64,000 nucleotides of DNA. Source: Ixodes scapularis. Lineage: Eukaryota > Arthropoda > Arachnida > Ixodida > Ixodidae. The translations under genes were made by a program, and so were the position numbers. This document shows, piece by piece, positions 11,523 to 23,901 of this stretch; the first letter of the stretch is position 1, and every line of letters begins with the position of its first letter. The notes under the pieces were generated by a model. That model made no database searches and was not told the origin of the DNA. It worked only from the letters and a program-made list of their open reading frames with translations. The DNA is taken from contig NW_024609836.1 of assembly GCF_016920785.2 (NCBI RefSeq), positions 9,516,018 through 9,580,017 of the forward strand. The letters run 5' to 3'.

Positions 11523-12057
11523 ATGATAGTGATAGGTCGATTGATGTAAAAGTGTTGTGGGCAGCACTAAAAAATGTAGGTTTTTTCTTATTTAGTAAGC
11601 AGATTCCAGTTGATAATAAAAGTTGTTCAACAACTCCACCTCGGGAGTCCTGACGAGAGCTTCCCCACAAAGGATGGTGGGCGTTAAAATCACCAAGGAT
11701 TAAAAAAGGTTTGGGGAGTTGGTTGATGAGTGCCTGGAGTTCATGAAGATGAAGTGGAACATTAGGTGGCAAGTAGAGTGACACTAGAGTGATGAGGCGG
11801 TCAAGAAGGATGCGAACTGCAACTGCCTCAAGTGAAGTTTGTAATGGAACTTTGGCACATGTCAAACCACTCTGAACCACCACTGCTACACCACCCAAAG
11901 GGCTTGAGGAATGGCGGTCCTTTCTAAAAACTTGATGATGACGCAAAACCTGCGTGTGCGAGTCAGTTAGGTAAGTCTCCTGTAGGCAAATAGCAACAGG
12001 GCGGAGCTCATCAAAACATGAATTGATGTCATCTATGTTACGTAGAAGGCCGCGAGG
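11523..12057 (-). pseudogene. ORF2 of element B, N-terminal endonuclease part
   Basis: Reads, on the minus strand from 12057, RGLLRNIDDIN, then QETYL, FRKDRHSSS, GDFNAHHPLWG and FTSIDLSLSS, ending where element A is inserted. The endonuclease residues Glu, Asp/Asn (GDFN) and the SIDLS strand are present. The normal start (Met-x-MQWNC) has been lost: at 12057 the frame runs into ORF1-tail sequence of the same element (12058-12120), so a deletion of roughly 200 bp joined the two genes. The continuation is at 5470-2303. Confidence 0.8.
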
Positions 12058-12120
12058 AGACTTTCCTCGCCGGACTTGGGTCCACCCTCGTCCATAGGCT
12101 CCTCAGGGGGAGCCGGGGGG
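12058..12120 (-). pseudogene. ORF1 C-terminal scrap of element B
   Basis: Minus-strand reading gives PPEEPMDEGGPKSGEE, matching the acidic DEPMDEGG and DEPMDQSGLKS blocks near the C-termini of ORF1 in K and I. It is bounded on one side by the TSD of C (12109-12120) and on the other by the ORF1/ORF2 deletion joint. Confidence 0.7.
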
Positions 12121-12311
12121 GGATTGGGGATTGGGATTTGGGTTTTATGGCGCAAGGGCTGCTGAGGCCAAAGAGCACCAAAGAAGGAAACTATTGCAAT
12201 GAGGGTAAGTGAGAAGAAAGGACTCTAGTGGTCAGGGTTAAAAATAAAGGAATGAGACATAAAACTGGATTAAATCACAAACAACAATGGGCATGAGTGA
12301 GAAACTGAAAT
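12121..12311 (-). other. 3' UTR and tail of element C
   Basis: The tail is ATCCC/CAATCC-like on the sense strand. The left arm TGGCGCAA of the hairpin is kept, but the right arm has decayed to AGCACCA, so the stem is weakened. At 190 bp the 3' UTR is longer than in A, D or K. Confidence 0.6.
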
Positions 12312-15300
12312 TCACAATTGATGTAGAAGACCAATAGAATCTAAAAACTTAAAAACCTGCTTGTAAGCCATGAATGGTTCATCACCCAACAAAAGCATTG
12401 GGTGTAAGGGAGTGTGATTTCTGTACAACTGTGCAAAGTGAGATTGGCGTTCCCGTTCGTAGAAAGGGCACTCAATTAAAAAATGGAGAACACTTAGAGG
12501 TTTATCGCATTGTTCACACAAAGGGGCATCCTCCCCACGGAGCAAGTAGCCATGAGTCAGATGCGTGTGGCCAATCCGCAAACGACACAGTATTACTTCA
12601 TAAAACCGTTCTCGGTGTCGGGCACTTGCCCATTTACCCAGGTTTGGCTTAATGAGATGCAGCTTATTGTAGATCTCTTCATTCCACTCGGCTTGCCATT
12701 GGGCTTGTATGCGAGACCTTACAGAAGAGCGGTAGTCCACGTAAGGGATTCCTTTTATGTCTACCTCCCTGCTGACGCATGTGCGAGCAGCACGGTCGGC
12801 CGCCTCATTGCCTGGGATACCAACATGGCTGGGAATCCAGCAAAAGACAACGGTGCATGCTTTCTAGCTGCCACAATAACTTTCTTCTGAACTTCAACAA
12901 CAAGGGCGTTCCTTGTAGGCAGCAGAGAAGAGATGGCTCGCAAGGCACTGAGAGAGTCCGTGAAAACTACTGCCAGCGGTATCCTGTGGCGGGCTATGTG
13001 TTCCGTAGCCAGCAGGAGGCCATACAGCTCCGCTGTCAAAATGGTAGCGGCAGTGTTTATCCGCCTTACAACTTCCACTGAAGGGCCAATGACAGAGCAG
13101 CCAACAAAGGTCTCAGATTTTGTTCCATCTGTATAGAACTTTGTATGATCTTCATACAATTGAGCCAGTTCATAAAATTCTTGCAGAAGCACAGAACTTG
13201 GAGTACTTTTCTTGTTATACTGTGCAAGAGACAGGTTGCAGTGTATGTCAGGGTGCTCCCAAGGTGCTATGATGCCAGGAAATTCTACTACCTGGGATGC
13301 CACATCAAATCCGACAGACTCGGCCAAGGTCTTCAGTCGCATACTGAACGGAGGGATCACGCTAGGTTTTGCAAGAAACAGTCGTTCCGAGCGTGTTTCT
13401 TGAACAACTTCTCGAGTAGGATGCTGGGGTACTACAGATCGGATGCGAAGAGAGTACATCATGCCCAATGCGAATCTACGTCTCTCGAGGCAGCACTCGT
13501 TAGCCTCTGCATATAGACTGGGCACAGGGGATGTACGAAATGCACCTGTAGCCAACCGAAGCCCAAGATGATGAATGGGATCCAACATCTTGAGAACAGA
13601 CTGTCTGGCAGACCCATAAACAAAGCAGCCATAGTCTAGTCGGGAGCGTACCAAACAGCGATAGATCCGCAGGAGGCACAATCGATCTGAGCCCCAAGAC
13701 CGGTGCGAAAGAACTTTAAGGATATTGAGAGATTTGTGAGCTCTCAATTTCAGGCTTTTTACATGAGCAATAAAATTCAGTTTACTATCAAACGTAAGAC
13801 CCAAAAATTTGTGCTGAGGTTGGACACTAAAATTACTATTATAGATTGTTAGGGAGGGTTCAAGAAGAATTCCACGTTTGCGGCTGAAGCAAACACATGC
13901 AGTCTTCTCAGGAGAGAACTTGAACCCATTACTGTCAGCCCACTTAGTAAGCTTGTTGATGCCTAGCTGAACCCTACGTTCACAGACTGAGAGGTTACAG
14001 GAGGAAACTGAAATTTGTAAATCATCGACGTAAAGAGAGTACTGAACCGACGGAGGGATTACTGAAGCAATGGAGTTCATTTTAACTATAAACAAGGTGA
14101 CACTTAGCACTCCCCCCTGTGGCACTCCATTTTCCTGCAGAAATTCACGGGAGTGTGTGTTTCCCAGCTGAACTCGAAAGGTGCGCCTGTCTAGATAGCT
14201 CTGAATTGCACGAAGCATGCAACCACGTAGTCCGAGGTCAGACAGGTCCCTCAAAATGCCAAAGCGCCAAGCCGTGTCGTACGCTTTCTCGAGATCGAAG
14301 AACACGGAGAGGCAGTGCTGCCCGTGCGCAAAGGCCTCACGCACAACAGTTTCAAGACGGACCAAGTGGTCGACTGTAGACCTTGATGAACGATAGCCGC
14401 ACTGAAATTTGTCGAGTACCTTACCATGCTCCAAATAGTACATTAGTCTACGATTAATCATTCGTTCTAGTGTCTTACAGAGACAGCTGGTAAGAGCAAT
14501 GGGCCTATAACTGGAAACACAAGAAGCATCCTTACCAGCCTTCAAAAGTGGAAGGACATGTGCTACCTTCCAAGATGAAGGAAAATAGCCCTCCTGCCAT
14601 ATGCGGTTATAAAGATATAAAATAACATCGAGTGTAGAAGGATGAAGATGCTGCAGCATTGAATAATGTAAACCATCTGGTCCAGGAGCTGAGGGCTTTG
14701 TGTTATGAAGAACTGCGAGAAGCTCGTGCAAGCTGAATGTAGCATTATATTCTTCCTGTTCACCTCCTGAGGTTTTCAAGGGACTGCTCTCAGACTTCAG
14801 CTTGTGTCGAAAGAAAGTAGATGAATAATGATGTGAGCTGGATATATATTCAAAATGTTCTCCAAAAATATCAGCTTGTTCCTCGAGTGTGTCGGGGCAT
14901 GTTCCATTCCTAAAAAGCAGGGGGATTTTAAATGCATGATAGGAACCATTGATCTTGTGTATTCGATCCCAGACCTCCTTAGGTGAGGTACTGCTATTTA
15001 TAGTGGAAGCATAGCCTTGCCAACTTTCCCGCTTGGCTTTTCTTCGGACGTAGCGTGCACGGGCCTTCATTTTCCGAAAGGATATGAGGTTATCTCTAGT
15101 GGGGTATCGTCTCAGAATACCCCAAGCCCGATTTTGTTTCTTGCGTGTCTCTTCACATTCCGAATTCCACCAGGGCTTTGGCCTCCTAGGAAGAAATTGA
15201 GATGTCTGCGGGATGGACAACTTGGCTGCTGTGATAATGCGCTCGGTTAAAAGATGATTGAGTTCGTCAATTGTGAGCCTTTCGAGACGAGAATGTGCTA

Positions 15301-16035
15301 GAAGCGATGCCTGCTTAAAAAGGCCCCAATTAGCCTTGTCAAGCTTCCAACGAGGCGGGCGTGTATGAATTAAAGGAGGGGCTATGCTACAGGTTAAAAG
15401 AGTAGGAAAATGATCGCTTCCACGTGGATTGGAATCCACACTCCAGGAAAAATCTGGAAGTAAAATAGCAGAACCAATTGAAAGGTCGATGGAAGTTGAT
15501 GACAAAGATGATGGACTAAATAGGTTGGCTGGCCCGTGTTAAAAAGACAGAGACTTCGTGTGGTTAAAACTGACTCAACAATTTTTCCTCTGACATCTTG
15601 ACGTGTGCTCCCCCATAAAGGGTTGTGACAATTAAAATCGCCCATCAAAAGGAAAGGCTCTGGAAGCTGATCTAACAGCGATTTAAAATCTGAACATTTC
15701 AAGGTGAAAGAAGGTGGTAAATATAAAGAGCATACTGTCAGAGCTTTATGGTGCATGAACCGAACTGCCACTGCTTCAAGTGGTGTGGACAGTGGAACCT
15801 CAGTGCAGGGAACGTCTCTCGGGAGGACCACCGCAATTCCACCAGAAGAATTACCAGAGCCCGGGCGATCCCTCCGGAAAACCTGGTAACGTCTCAGAAA
15901 ATTAGAGCGACTGGGACTCAAATGAGTCTCTTGCAAGCACAGCACTCGTGGCTTGTACTCCTCCAGAAGATGCTCTACATCGTCCAGGTTTCTTAGAAGG
16001 CCACGGCAGTTCCACTGGACGAGTATTGAAGCCAT
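12312..16035 (-). pseudogene. ORF2 of element C (endonuclease, RT, RNase H)
   Basis: Start ATG at 16035 (MASILVQWNCRGLLRN). Endonuclease blocks QETHL, GDFNCHNPLWG and GSDHFP; RT blocks LKAGKDAS, FFDLEKAYD, NGVPQGG and YSLYVDDLQIS; RNase H blocks FYTDGTKSE, LTAELYGLL and FTDSLSALRA; finger CEQCDKPLSVLHFL. Two frameshifts are evident. One is near 15400-15505, after the first 170 or so residues. The other is near 12760-12850, within the RNase H HVGIPGNEAAD block. The central 914-codon stretch is open. The RNase H Asp is in a TDS context (FTDSLS) as in F, versus VDS in A, B, D, I, J and K, which groups C with F. Confidence 0.85.
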
Positions 16036-16109
16036 TTTAAGGACAAAAAACCGGAGCAGATGGAAAGGTGAGTCAGTTGTTTCACTTTAGAGGAATTACA
16101 GGTTTTTTT

Positions 16110-17077
16110 TTATTTTTGTTTCTTAGTAGTCTGCCACTCCATCTTGTTCTGGTCAGAACCCGGAGTCGACGAGGGGGCAGACAAGGCAGCGCTGGTGTTT
16201 TCCTGAGCCTTGCAGGCAGACTTCCCTGCCGGCCTGGGAGGGTCCGTGCCGCGAGGCCCCGATCCGCGGCCACGACCAGAACTGGGTGGAAGGGTGGTTG
16301 ATGAACTGGGGAGGGGTTCTACCCCATCCATCTGTTCCACCTCGTTTCCCGACAAGGGAGCTGCATGCGACCCACACAGCTCCTTGGTTCCTGGCTGTCT
16401 CTCCAGAGACTGAGGCTGAGGTACTTGCTTCTTCTCCTCCATAGGAGTGCGACCCGTGTTGACAGGTACAGCCAGTGCTGGCCTGTCCTGAGCAGAGGAG
16501 TCAGCTGGAGCGCCCTCTCCGCGAGAAGAGTGAGCCCGCTGACCTCTTGCCACCGTCTTGAAAGGGAGGGCGGGCACGGCTATCGCCGGCCTGTCCTTGC
16601 CCAGGGGAGCAGCATGCTGCCTCTGTTGTGGGGATGGGGCCTTTAGGTCGGCAACCAAGATCTCAGGAGAGACCTGAGTGGCCTTTGTCTCCGAGCGTGG
16701 CGCAGGGCCCCTGCGCACCACCTCGGCATAACCTCCCTTAGAAAGGAAGGAAAAGCGCTTTTTGTATCTGCGTACGACAGGTTTTCTTTAACCTTAATTG
16801 CGAGGATGTCCTTCTCTTGCTTCCAGAGGGGGCAGCTTCGGTAGTAGGCAGGATGTGGTCCTCTGCAATTTGCGCAGTGTGCCTCTGCCTCGCAACCATC
16901 AGACACATGACCCTCATTTCCACACTTGGCACATGTCTCCTTCCCACGACAGCTGCGTGATCCGTGGCCAAAGCGCTGGCAACGGAAACACCGCTGGGGG
17001 TTGGGGATGTATGGGCGGATGCGACAGTTGAGGTAACCGGCTTTGACCGTCTCTGGGAGTGCCCGTCTTTCAAAAGT
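16110..17077 (-). pseudogene. ORF1 of element C, C-terminal part
   Basis: Contains knuckles CFRCQRFGHGSRSC and CAKCGNEGHVSDGC, and a third with HCANCRGPHPAYYRSC, then the Pro/Ser/Arg-rich tail. A frameshift near 16740 separates the knuckle part from the tail. The tail ends in the basic stretch TTKKQK at 16110. The N-terminal part lies at 22888-23380 beyond element D. ORF2 begins 74 bp downstream. Confidence 0.82.
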
Positions 17078-17174
17078 TGATGATTGGGGTTTAATGGCGC
17101 AAGAGCGACTACGGCCATATTGCGCCAAGAAAGTTAATTTAAGAAGCCTTGCATTTACATCTAACTTTACTTAT
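17078..17174 (-). other. 3' UTR and 3' hairpin of element D
   Basis: Perfect 8-bp stem TGGCGCAA (17095-17102) with TTGCGCCA (17120-17127), then a sense-strand tail CCAATCATCA against the duplication. This is the cleanest example of the family 3' hairpin. Confidence 0.78.
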
Positions 17175-20100
17175 CTATATCAAGTGCAAAAGGCCAATTG
17201 CATGTAGGAAACTTAAAACGCGAGCAAATGGTACCAAGGGTCTATCACCAAGCAAAAAATAAGGATGAAATGGAAGGTGGTTTCTGAAAAGTTCTGGAAA
17301 ATATCTTCGACGTTGATGATCCAAAAATCTACAATTCCACAGGATGTGAAAGACAGTTAACATTTTCCCACACTTTTCACAGAGCTTTACATCTTCACCG
17401 CAGAGCAAGTGCAGGTGAGTCAATCGAGAAGACCAATTCTCAAGCGGCATAAAAGAACTTCCGAACGGAGGTCCTTATGGGAGGAACTCTCCCACACTTC
17501 TAAGTTGGGCTTAATAATGTGAAGTTTGTTATCTATCTGTGTGTCCCAATCCTGTTGCCATAACTTAATAATTGACTTGTTTAAGGCTGGCTTGAGGTCT
17601 TGGTGCGGCAGGCCAAAAGACGTTTCCGTGTAATTTTTTGCAGAAAGAGCAAGATGGTCTGCATTCTCGTTACCGGGAATGCCCACATGACTGGGCACCC
17701 AGCAGAAGTTTATAAATTGTCCTAGATGGAAAGCTTTGTTTATCTGAAAACGAACCTGTTGCACAAGAGCGTTCTTGCTGTCTGCTAAAGATGAAATAGC
17801 TAAGAGAACACTTTGGGAATCAACAAACAGAACTGCTTTGTTAATGTTATTTTCTAGAATATATTCAATAGCCATCAGGATACCATACAGTTCAGCAGTA
17901 AAGATAGTTGCTAGAGGGTTGAGTTGCCTCACTTCACTGAAAGCGAGAGAATAAACTGCACAGCCTACGCAATTCAATGTTTTCGAGTCATCAGTGTAAA
18001 AGTGGAGATAGTCACTATATTTCTTCTCTAGCTCTGCGAACTCCCGCAAGAGAACAAGACGAGGAGCAACCTTTTTGCTGTACTTCGAAAGTGACCAATC
18101 ACAAGAGATTGGCACCAAATCCCAAGGAGCAACCCTATAGGCCTGTCTCAACAAAGGAGGCTCATCAAAACAAAGGTGCAGCGACCTTGCCATGCTCTCA
18201 GCCCGAAGGCTCAAGGGCCGAACAATACTGGGCTTATTCTCAAAAAGGCGCAATGATGCAGAGGTCTGCAGAGCAGAGAATGCAGGGTGGTGTGGATCAC
18301 TATGAACTTTGTAGGCATAGCAGAGACTAAGATATTGTCTGCGTCGCTCAAGGGACATCTGATGTGTTTCAGCATACAGACTCGGCACGGGCGACGTGCG
18401 AAAAGCACCTGTGGCTAGACGCAGGCCAAGGTGATGGATTGGGTCTAACATCTTCAAAGCAGATGGTCGTGCCGACGCATATACCGGTGCACCATAATCC
18501 AACCGGGACCGCACTAGAGAGTTATAAATTCGCAGCAGACATCGTCTGTCAGACCCCCAAGTTGTGTGCGACAGCACTTTAAGAATATTGGAAGATCGTA
18601 GGCATTTTCGTTTTAGTTCTTTCAAATGGGGTACGAATGTGAGCTTCTTGTCGAATATCACGCCTAGAAACTTGTGCGCCTCCTTAACAGTAATGGTAAC
18701 GTTATTCAGATGCAAGGTAGGATCCGGTGACAACCCTCGACGCAGCGAAAAAAGAACACATACGGTTTTGTCGGGGGAGAAGCGAAACCTGTTTTCGGCT
18801 GCCCACTTGCTCATCCTGTTGATTGTCAGTTGCAGTTGACGTTCACAACTATGCAGATTGCAAGAAGAAACTGAAATTTGCACATCATCCACATACAAAG
18901 AATAAGATACTGTCGGTGGTATCACCTGAGCCAGGCTATTGATTTTAACTGCAAAAAGTGTGACACTAAGCACCCCTCCCTGAGGGACACCACTTTCTTG
19001 AGAAAACACATCTGATAAGGTGGAGCCCAGACGGACTTGGAAAGTACGTCCCATTAAGAAGTTTTGTATACATCGCAACATGCGACCCCGAACACCGTAA
19101 GCATAGAGATCCCGCAGGATCCCATAGCGCCACGTTGTATCGTACGCCTTTTGCAGATCAAAAAACACAGAGAGACAGACCTGGCGGTGTACAAACGCCT
19201 CACGAATAGATTTTTCAAGGCGGACTAAGTGGTCCAGGGTGGAACGTCCAGCTCTAAAACCACACTGATTAATGTCAAGCACATTCTCACTCTCCAAGAA
19301 ATGAATGAGACGTCGGTTAATCATTCTTTCGTAGGTTTTCCCAAGCAACTTGTGAGAGCAATGGGTCGGTAGCTAGTTGGTTGAGAAGCATCTTTGCCAG
19401 GCTTCAGAAGAGCGATTACATGAGCTCTTTTCCAAACCTCGGGAAATGCAGAGCGATGCCACAATGAGTTATAAAAGGTCAACAAACTGCCTAGAGAATC
19501 AGGTGACAGGTGCCTTAACATCTCATAATGAACATTATCTGGTCCAGGAGCAGACTGTTTCTTTACACTAAGAGCCACTTTGAGCTCAGAGAGTGTAAAA
19601 GGCCTGTTGTACGGAGTGTCACGAGCACCAGACAAAATGATTGGTTGTTTCTCTGCTGTCGAACTGAACTTTTTAAAGGCTTCACTGCAGTTGCGTAAAC
19701 TAGAAACATCCTGAAAATGTTTCCCAAGAACATTCGCTTGATCTTTCAGAGATGTTGAAGATGATGCAGGGAAGAGAGGAGTTCTGAAAGGTAAGTAGTC
19801 GCCCCTAACCTTTCTAAGCCGATCCCACGCTTCTTTTGTAGATACAAAACTACTCAAGGACGTCAAATACTTTCTCCAGGAGCTTCCCTTCGCCTGGCGT
19901 CTTGTCCAGCGAGCTTTAGCTCTCGTTTTCTTAAACTCAAGTAAGTTGCTAGAAGTTGGATATCTACGAAAGATGCACCAAGCTTTGTTCTGGGACTTTC
20001 GTGTTGTTTTACAGTCATCATTCCACCATGGCTTGCATCTCTTAGGAAGACGACCAGACGTTTGAGGGATACTCCGTGTGGCAGCATGTATTATAACCTC

Positions 20101-20889
20101 TGTGACATACAGCGTTGCTTCATCTGGATTCATGTTTGAGATTATAGAAGAATCAATCAGTGCCTCTAATTGAAAAATGGACCAATCTGCCTTATCTAGT
20201 TTCCATCGGGGCATTCGTGTTAACAGAGTCGGAAGAGAGACAGTACTCTCTAAAACAATCGGGAAGTGATCGCTCCCAAAGGGATTATTAAAAACCTTCC
20301 ATGAAAAGCATGGAAGTAATGAAGGTGAAGTAATAGAAAGGTCAATAGATGTAAATGAGTTGTGAGCAGAACTAAAAAAAGTAGGCTCTCTCCCGTTAAA
20401 AATACACAAGTTAGATGATAATAAAAACCGCTCAATTACTCGGCCTCGAGAATCGAGGCGAGTACTGCCCCACATGGGGTGATGGGCATTAAAATCTCCT
20501 AAAATTAAGAAGGGTTGAGGAAGCTGTCCTACAAGACCCTGAAGTTCGTGAAGTTGCAATGGAACGTTTGGTGGCAAATAAATGGACACAATTGTAATGA
20601 GGCGGTCTAAAAGAAGGCGTACCGCTACAGCTTCGAGCGGTGTGCAGAGAGGGACCTCAGAGCAGGCAACCCCACTCTGCACGACCACTGCTACGCCACC
20701 AGAACTGGAACTCAGACGATCTTTGCGGAACACTTGATAACGTCGTAAAATCTGTGTATGATGTGTTTGAAGATGAGTTTCTTGTAAAGAGAGGGCAATA
20801 GGCCGAAGATAATCCATAAAATAGTTAACGTCATCAATATTGGGTAAAAGACCACGACAGTTCCACTGCATAAAATGCAAATTCTTCAT
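17175..20889 (-). pseudogene. ORF2 of element D (endonuclease, RT, RNase H)
   Basis: Start ATG at 20889 (MKNLHFMQWNCRGLL). Endonuclease blocks QETHL, GDFNAHHPMWG and GSDHFP; RT blocks LKPGKDAS, FFDLQKAYD, SGVPQGG (Ser for the usual Asn) and YSLYVDDVQIS; RNase H blocks FYTDDSKT (Asp for Gly after the first catalytic Asp), FTAELY, FVDSQS and VPSHVGIPGNENAD; finger CEKCGKMLTVFHIL. Two frameshifts are visible, near 19335 (between TSCLGK and the RT core) and near 17435 (before the finger). The rest is open. Confidence 0.85.
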
Positions 20890-20961
20890 TTATCTAAAAA
20901 GGTGAAGTGTAAAATTAAAAAGAGAGAGGCAATGAAGAAATTGAGAGTATGAAATTAATGG

Positions 20962-22345
20962 TTATTTGGGAGGGACCACTGGTTTTTTCCCTTTAGACTT
21001 CAAAGTCTGCCACTCCATGTCACCCTCGTCGGATGCAGGAGTGGGTGACTCAGCGGTATCATCCATAGCCTCTATTTCTGGAGGCGAGCCTTTACCTGAA
21101 GGTTTTGGCTGGCTCGTGCGGGGTGGCTTGCCCCGGCCACGACCAGCCGAAGAGGCACCGGAGGTGCTGGGCAGAGTATCTTTCAACTCTGCCTCCTCCG
21201 GCCCCTTGGGTACTGGGGGAGCGGCACGAGGGTTGTGCCGCTCTTTCGAAGAGGAGGTCCTCTCTGAGGAGGTCGGGCGGGAGTTTCGCCCCCTCTCCCC
21301 GGGAGAAGACCGCGAAGTGCGGACAGGTGCGGCATTTGCCGGCCTGTCTAGAACCAGCGAACCAGCATGTGCACTCCCTCCATGAAGAGGGGGGCACTGC
21401 TGCCCCGGCTGGGGGGTTGGGGCCCTGAGGGCTGCCTCCAGAACCTCAGGTGAGACCTGGGTAGCCCTAGACTCCGAGCGTGGCACAAGACCCCTCCGTG
21501 CCACGTCGGCGTACGATCCCTTCGACATGAAGGAATACCTTTTCTTCGCTTCGCTATAGCTGATATTTTCTTTGGCTTTAATGGCAATGATTTCCTTCTC
21601 TTGCTTCCATATGGGACAGCCACGATAGTAGGTAGGGTGTGGTCCATCGCAATTAACGCAGTGGGCCACATTCTCGCAATTGTCAGAGATGTGATCCTGA
21701 CTGCCACACTTTGCACAAGTCGCCTTCCCTCGACAGCTGCGTGTTCCGTGACCAAAACGCTGGCAACGGAAACACCGCTGGGGGTTGGGGACAAAAGGGC
21801 GGATGTGGCAGTTCAGGTATCCAGCCTTGATTGTTTGTGGCAGTGTGTGTCGTTCAAATGTAAGGATGACGTGTTTTGAAGGGATTTCTTCACCATCTTT
21901 TTTTGAACATAATCCGTTTTACGGCGACAACGCCGGCACCTTGGAGTCCCTCGAGGAGTTCTTCCTCACTAGTGTGAAGGAAGTCATCTTCAGAGAGGAC
22001 TCCACGGATGGTGTTCAGTGTGCGGTGAGGGCTCACCGACACTTTCACATCAAGTATGGTGTTCAGCTTGAGAAGCGCTTCACTTTGCTTTTTATTATTT
22101 ATCTCAACAAGGAGGTCTCCTGAGTGGAGTTTTTTAGCCTTGTAGGAAAACCCTACAAGGTGTTCAAGTACTTTGGCAACGACAAATGGTGAAAGCTTTG
22201 AAACAGGTTTCTGTTCATCGAGAGAATGAACAACGAAAAACTTCGTGAAGTTTTCTACCTCTGGTTCTTTTTCAATAGTCTTGTGTTCAGGGCAGCGCCT
22301 TTTAACGGCTTGCCCCGAACGGGGTTTGGAAGAGAGGGGCGCCAT
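20962..22345 (-). pseudogene. ORF1 of element D (CCHC gag-like protein)
   Basis: Start chosen at 22345 (MAPLSSKPRSG); stop at 20962. One frameshift at about 21900, in a run of seven T (Lys/Phe codons of the MFKK block), separates the N-terminal 150 codons from the rest. Knuckles CFRCQRFGHGTRSC, CAKCGSQDHISDNC and HCVNCDGPHPTYYRGC. The tail is basic and ends KSKGKKPVVPP. The homopolymer site suggests replication slippage after insertion; an assembly error there should also be considered. Confidence 0.82.
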
Positions 22346-22887
22346 AAGAGGGCAAGGAGTGTTCGGAATCTGTGGCGCGCCGCCCACCACGGAGCCCAAC
22401 GAGGGAATAGGTAACACCCCATAACAAATATGGCTTTGCTGGAAGCATTACTCTATTAGCGCTACCCAGAAACTATAACCAAGTGTGGATCTGGACAAGA
22501 GTATCTGTCACCACCCAAGGTTAGCCCTTGCCACCAAAGGAGTTGAAAAAGGAAAGAAGGGAAATGAGAAGAGTGAAAAGAAGAAGAAGACAAGGGTGAA
22601 AGAAAGGAGGGGATAGTAGAAGTGGCGACTAGGCTGAATCATCCTGGTCGGGCCAAGCCAGGACTCCCGTCTACGGGAAGCGGGGGCCGAAGTGGTGTAT
22701 TGCCTCGCCCGGGGGGCCCCGAAGGGTCCAAACCTACCCCGGGCTCGGCTCAACCACCAGGATGCCCTTTTCCCCGGACACGGGAAAGCCACGCACAGCC
22801 AGACGTGGGCGGGCAAACCCGCATGGCTCGGGGTCCGTGGAGACGCCACTCTCCAAACACCTGCTTTCACAGGTGCCCCCTGCGGGG
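22346..22887 (-). promoter_or_regulatory. 5' UTR of element D (type 1)
   Basis: 542 bp with one hairpin module (CACCTGTGAAAGCAGGTG) next to the terminal CCCCGCAGGGG. Pyrimidine tract on the sense strand at about 22545-22615. It keeps an open sense frame through most of the GC-rich half; see findings. Confidence 0.55.
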
Positions 22888-23380
22888 GTCTTTCAAAAGT
22901 GAGAATAACATGTTTTGAAGGGATATTTTCACCATTCTTGCGGAACACTATACGTCTGACATCGACGACACCTGAACTTTTCAGTCCCTCAAGAAGTTCA
23001 TCTTCACTGGTGTAAAGAAAGGCTTCTTCAGACAGGACACCACGGACCGTGTTTAGTGTACGGTGAGGGCTCACCGACACCTCCACGTCCACAATGTTAG
23101 TCAGTCTGAGAAGCGCTTCGCTTTGCTTTTTAGTGTTAACTTCAACAAGAAGGTCTTCCGAGTGCAGTTTCTTGGCCTTGTAAGAAAATCTAACAAGGTT
23201 TTCTAGCACTTTGGCGACAATAAAAGGTGACATCTTTGCTAAAGGTTTTTGCTCGTCATGTGAGTGAATAACAAAAAACTTTGAAAATGTTTCGACAGTT
23301 TCTTTTTCAATGGTCTGTGGTTCTGGACGCTGCCTCTTAGAGGTTCGTCCCGAACCGGGTTTAGGGTTTGCGGAAGCCAT
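22888..23380 (-). pseudogene. ORF1 of element C, N-terminal part
   Basis: Starts at ATG 23380 (MASANPKPGSGRTSKRQRP) and runs open to the D insertion at 22888. It carries the conserved N-terminal module, including SPHRTLNTVRGVLSE. It continues at 17077. Confidence 0.85.
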
Positions 23381-23901
23381 GAAAGGCGGAGGATGTTCAG
23401 AAACTGTGGCGCACCACCCACCACCGAGCCCAACAAGGGGATAGGTAGCACCCCATAGCAAGTATGGCTTGGCTGGGTATGCTACACTACCAGTGCTATA
23501 CCAAGTAACTATAACCAAGTATGGTTCGAGAAAGGTATCTGTCTCCACCCAAGGTTAGCCCTTGCCGCCAAAAAAGGTGAGAATGAAAAAGAGAAGAGCA
23601 GAGAAAGGAGAAAGAAGGGAGGGGATAGTAGAAGAAAAGGCGACTGACTGAATCATCCTGGTCGGGCCAAGCCAGGACACCCGTCTACGGGAAGCGGGGG
23701 CCGAAGTGGTGTATTGCCTCGCCCGGGGGGCCCCGAAGGGTCCAAACCTACCCCGGGCTCGGCTCAACCACCAGGATGCCCTTTTCCCTGAACACGGGAA
23801 AGCCACGCCAGCCAGACGTGGGCGGGCGAACCCGCATGGCTCGAGGGGATCCGTGGAGACGCCTCTCCGAACACCTGCTTTCACAGGTGCCCCCTGCGGG
23901 G
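23381..23901 (-). promoter_or_regulatory. 5' UTR of element C (type 1)
   Basis: 521 bp, ending at 23901 against the B-derived duplication. The pyrimidine tract is shorter than in D, H or K, and small indels in the GC-rich half break the frame that is open in those copies. Confidence 0.55.

Larger units (their letters stand above)
17078..22887 (-). mobile_element. Element D: full-length I-group LINE in ORF1 of C
   Basis: Flanked by gtctttcaaaagt at 17065-17077 and 22888-22900; length 5810 bp. Flanks are ORF1 codons of C that join in frame. It is the innermost element of the B/C/D stack and hence the youngest of the three. Confidence 0.93.
12121..23901 (-). mobile_element. Element C: full-length I-group LINE in ORF1 of B, interrupted by D
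   Basis: Flanked by ggagccgggggg at 12109-12120 and 23902-23913. It is 11,781 bp as it stands and about 5.96 kb once D and one D duplication are removed. It is the most diverged member by coding sequence: motifs such as VCFSRKRG replace the VPFSRRRG-like block of other copies. The flanking sequence on both sides is ORF1 of B. Confidence 0.9.

Noticed and set aside
12121..12180. Reading 12058-12130 as a separate element boundary rather than part of B
   Set aside because: The TSD of C (ggagccgggggg) and the ORF1 tail sequence show that 12058-12120 is continuous with 23914 onward, so no extra element is needed.
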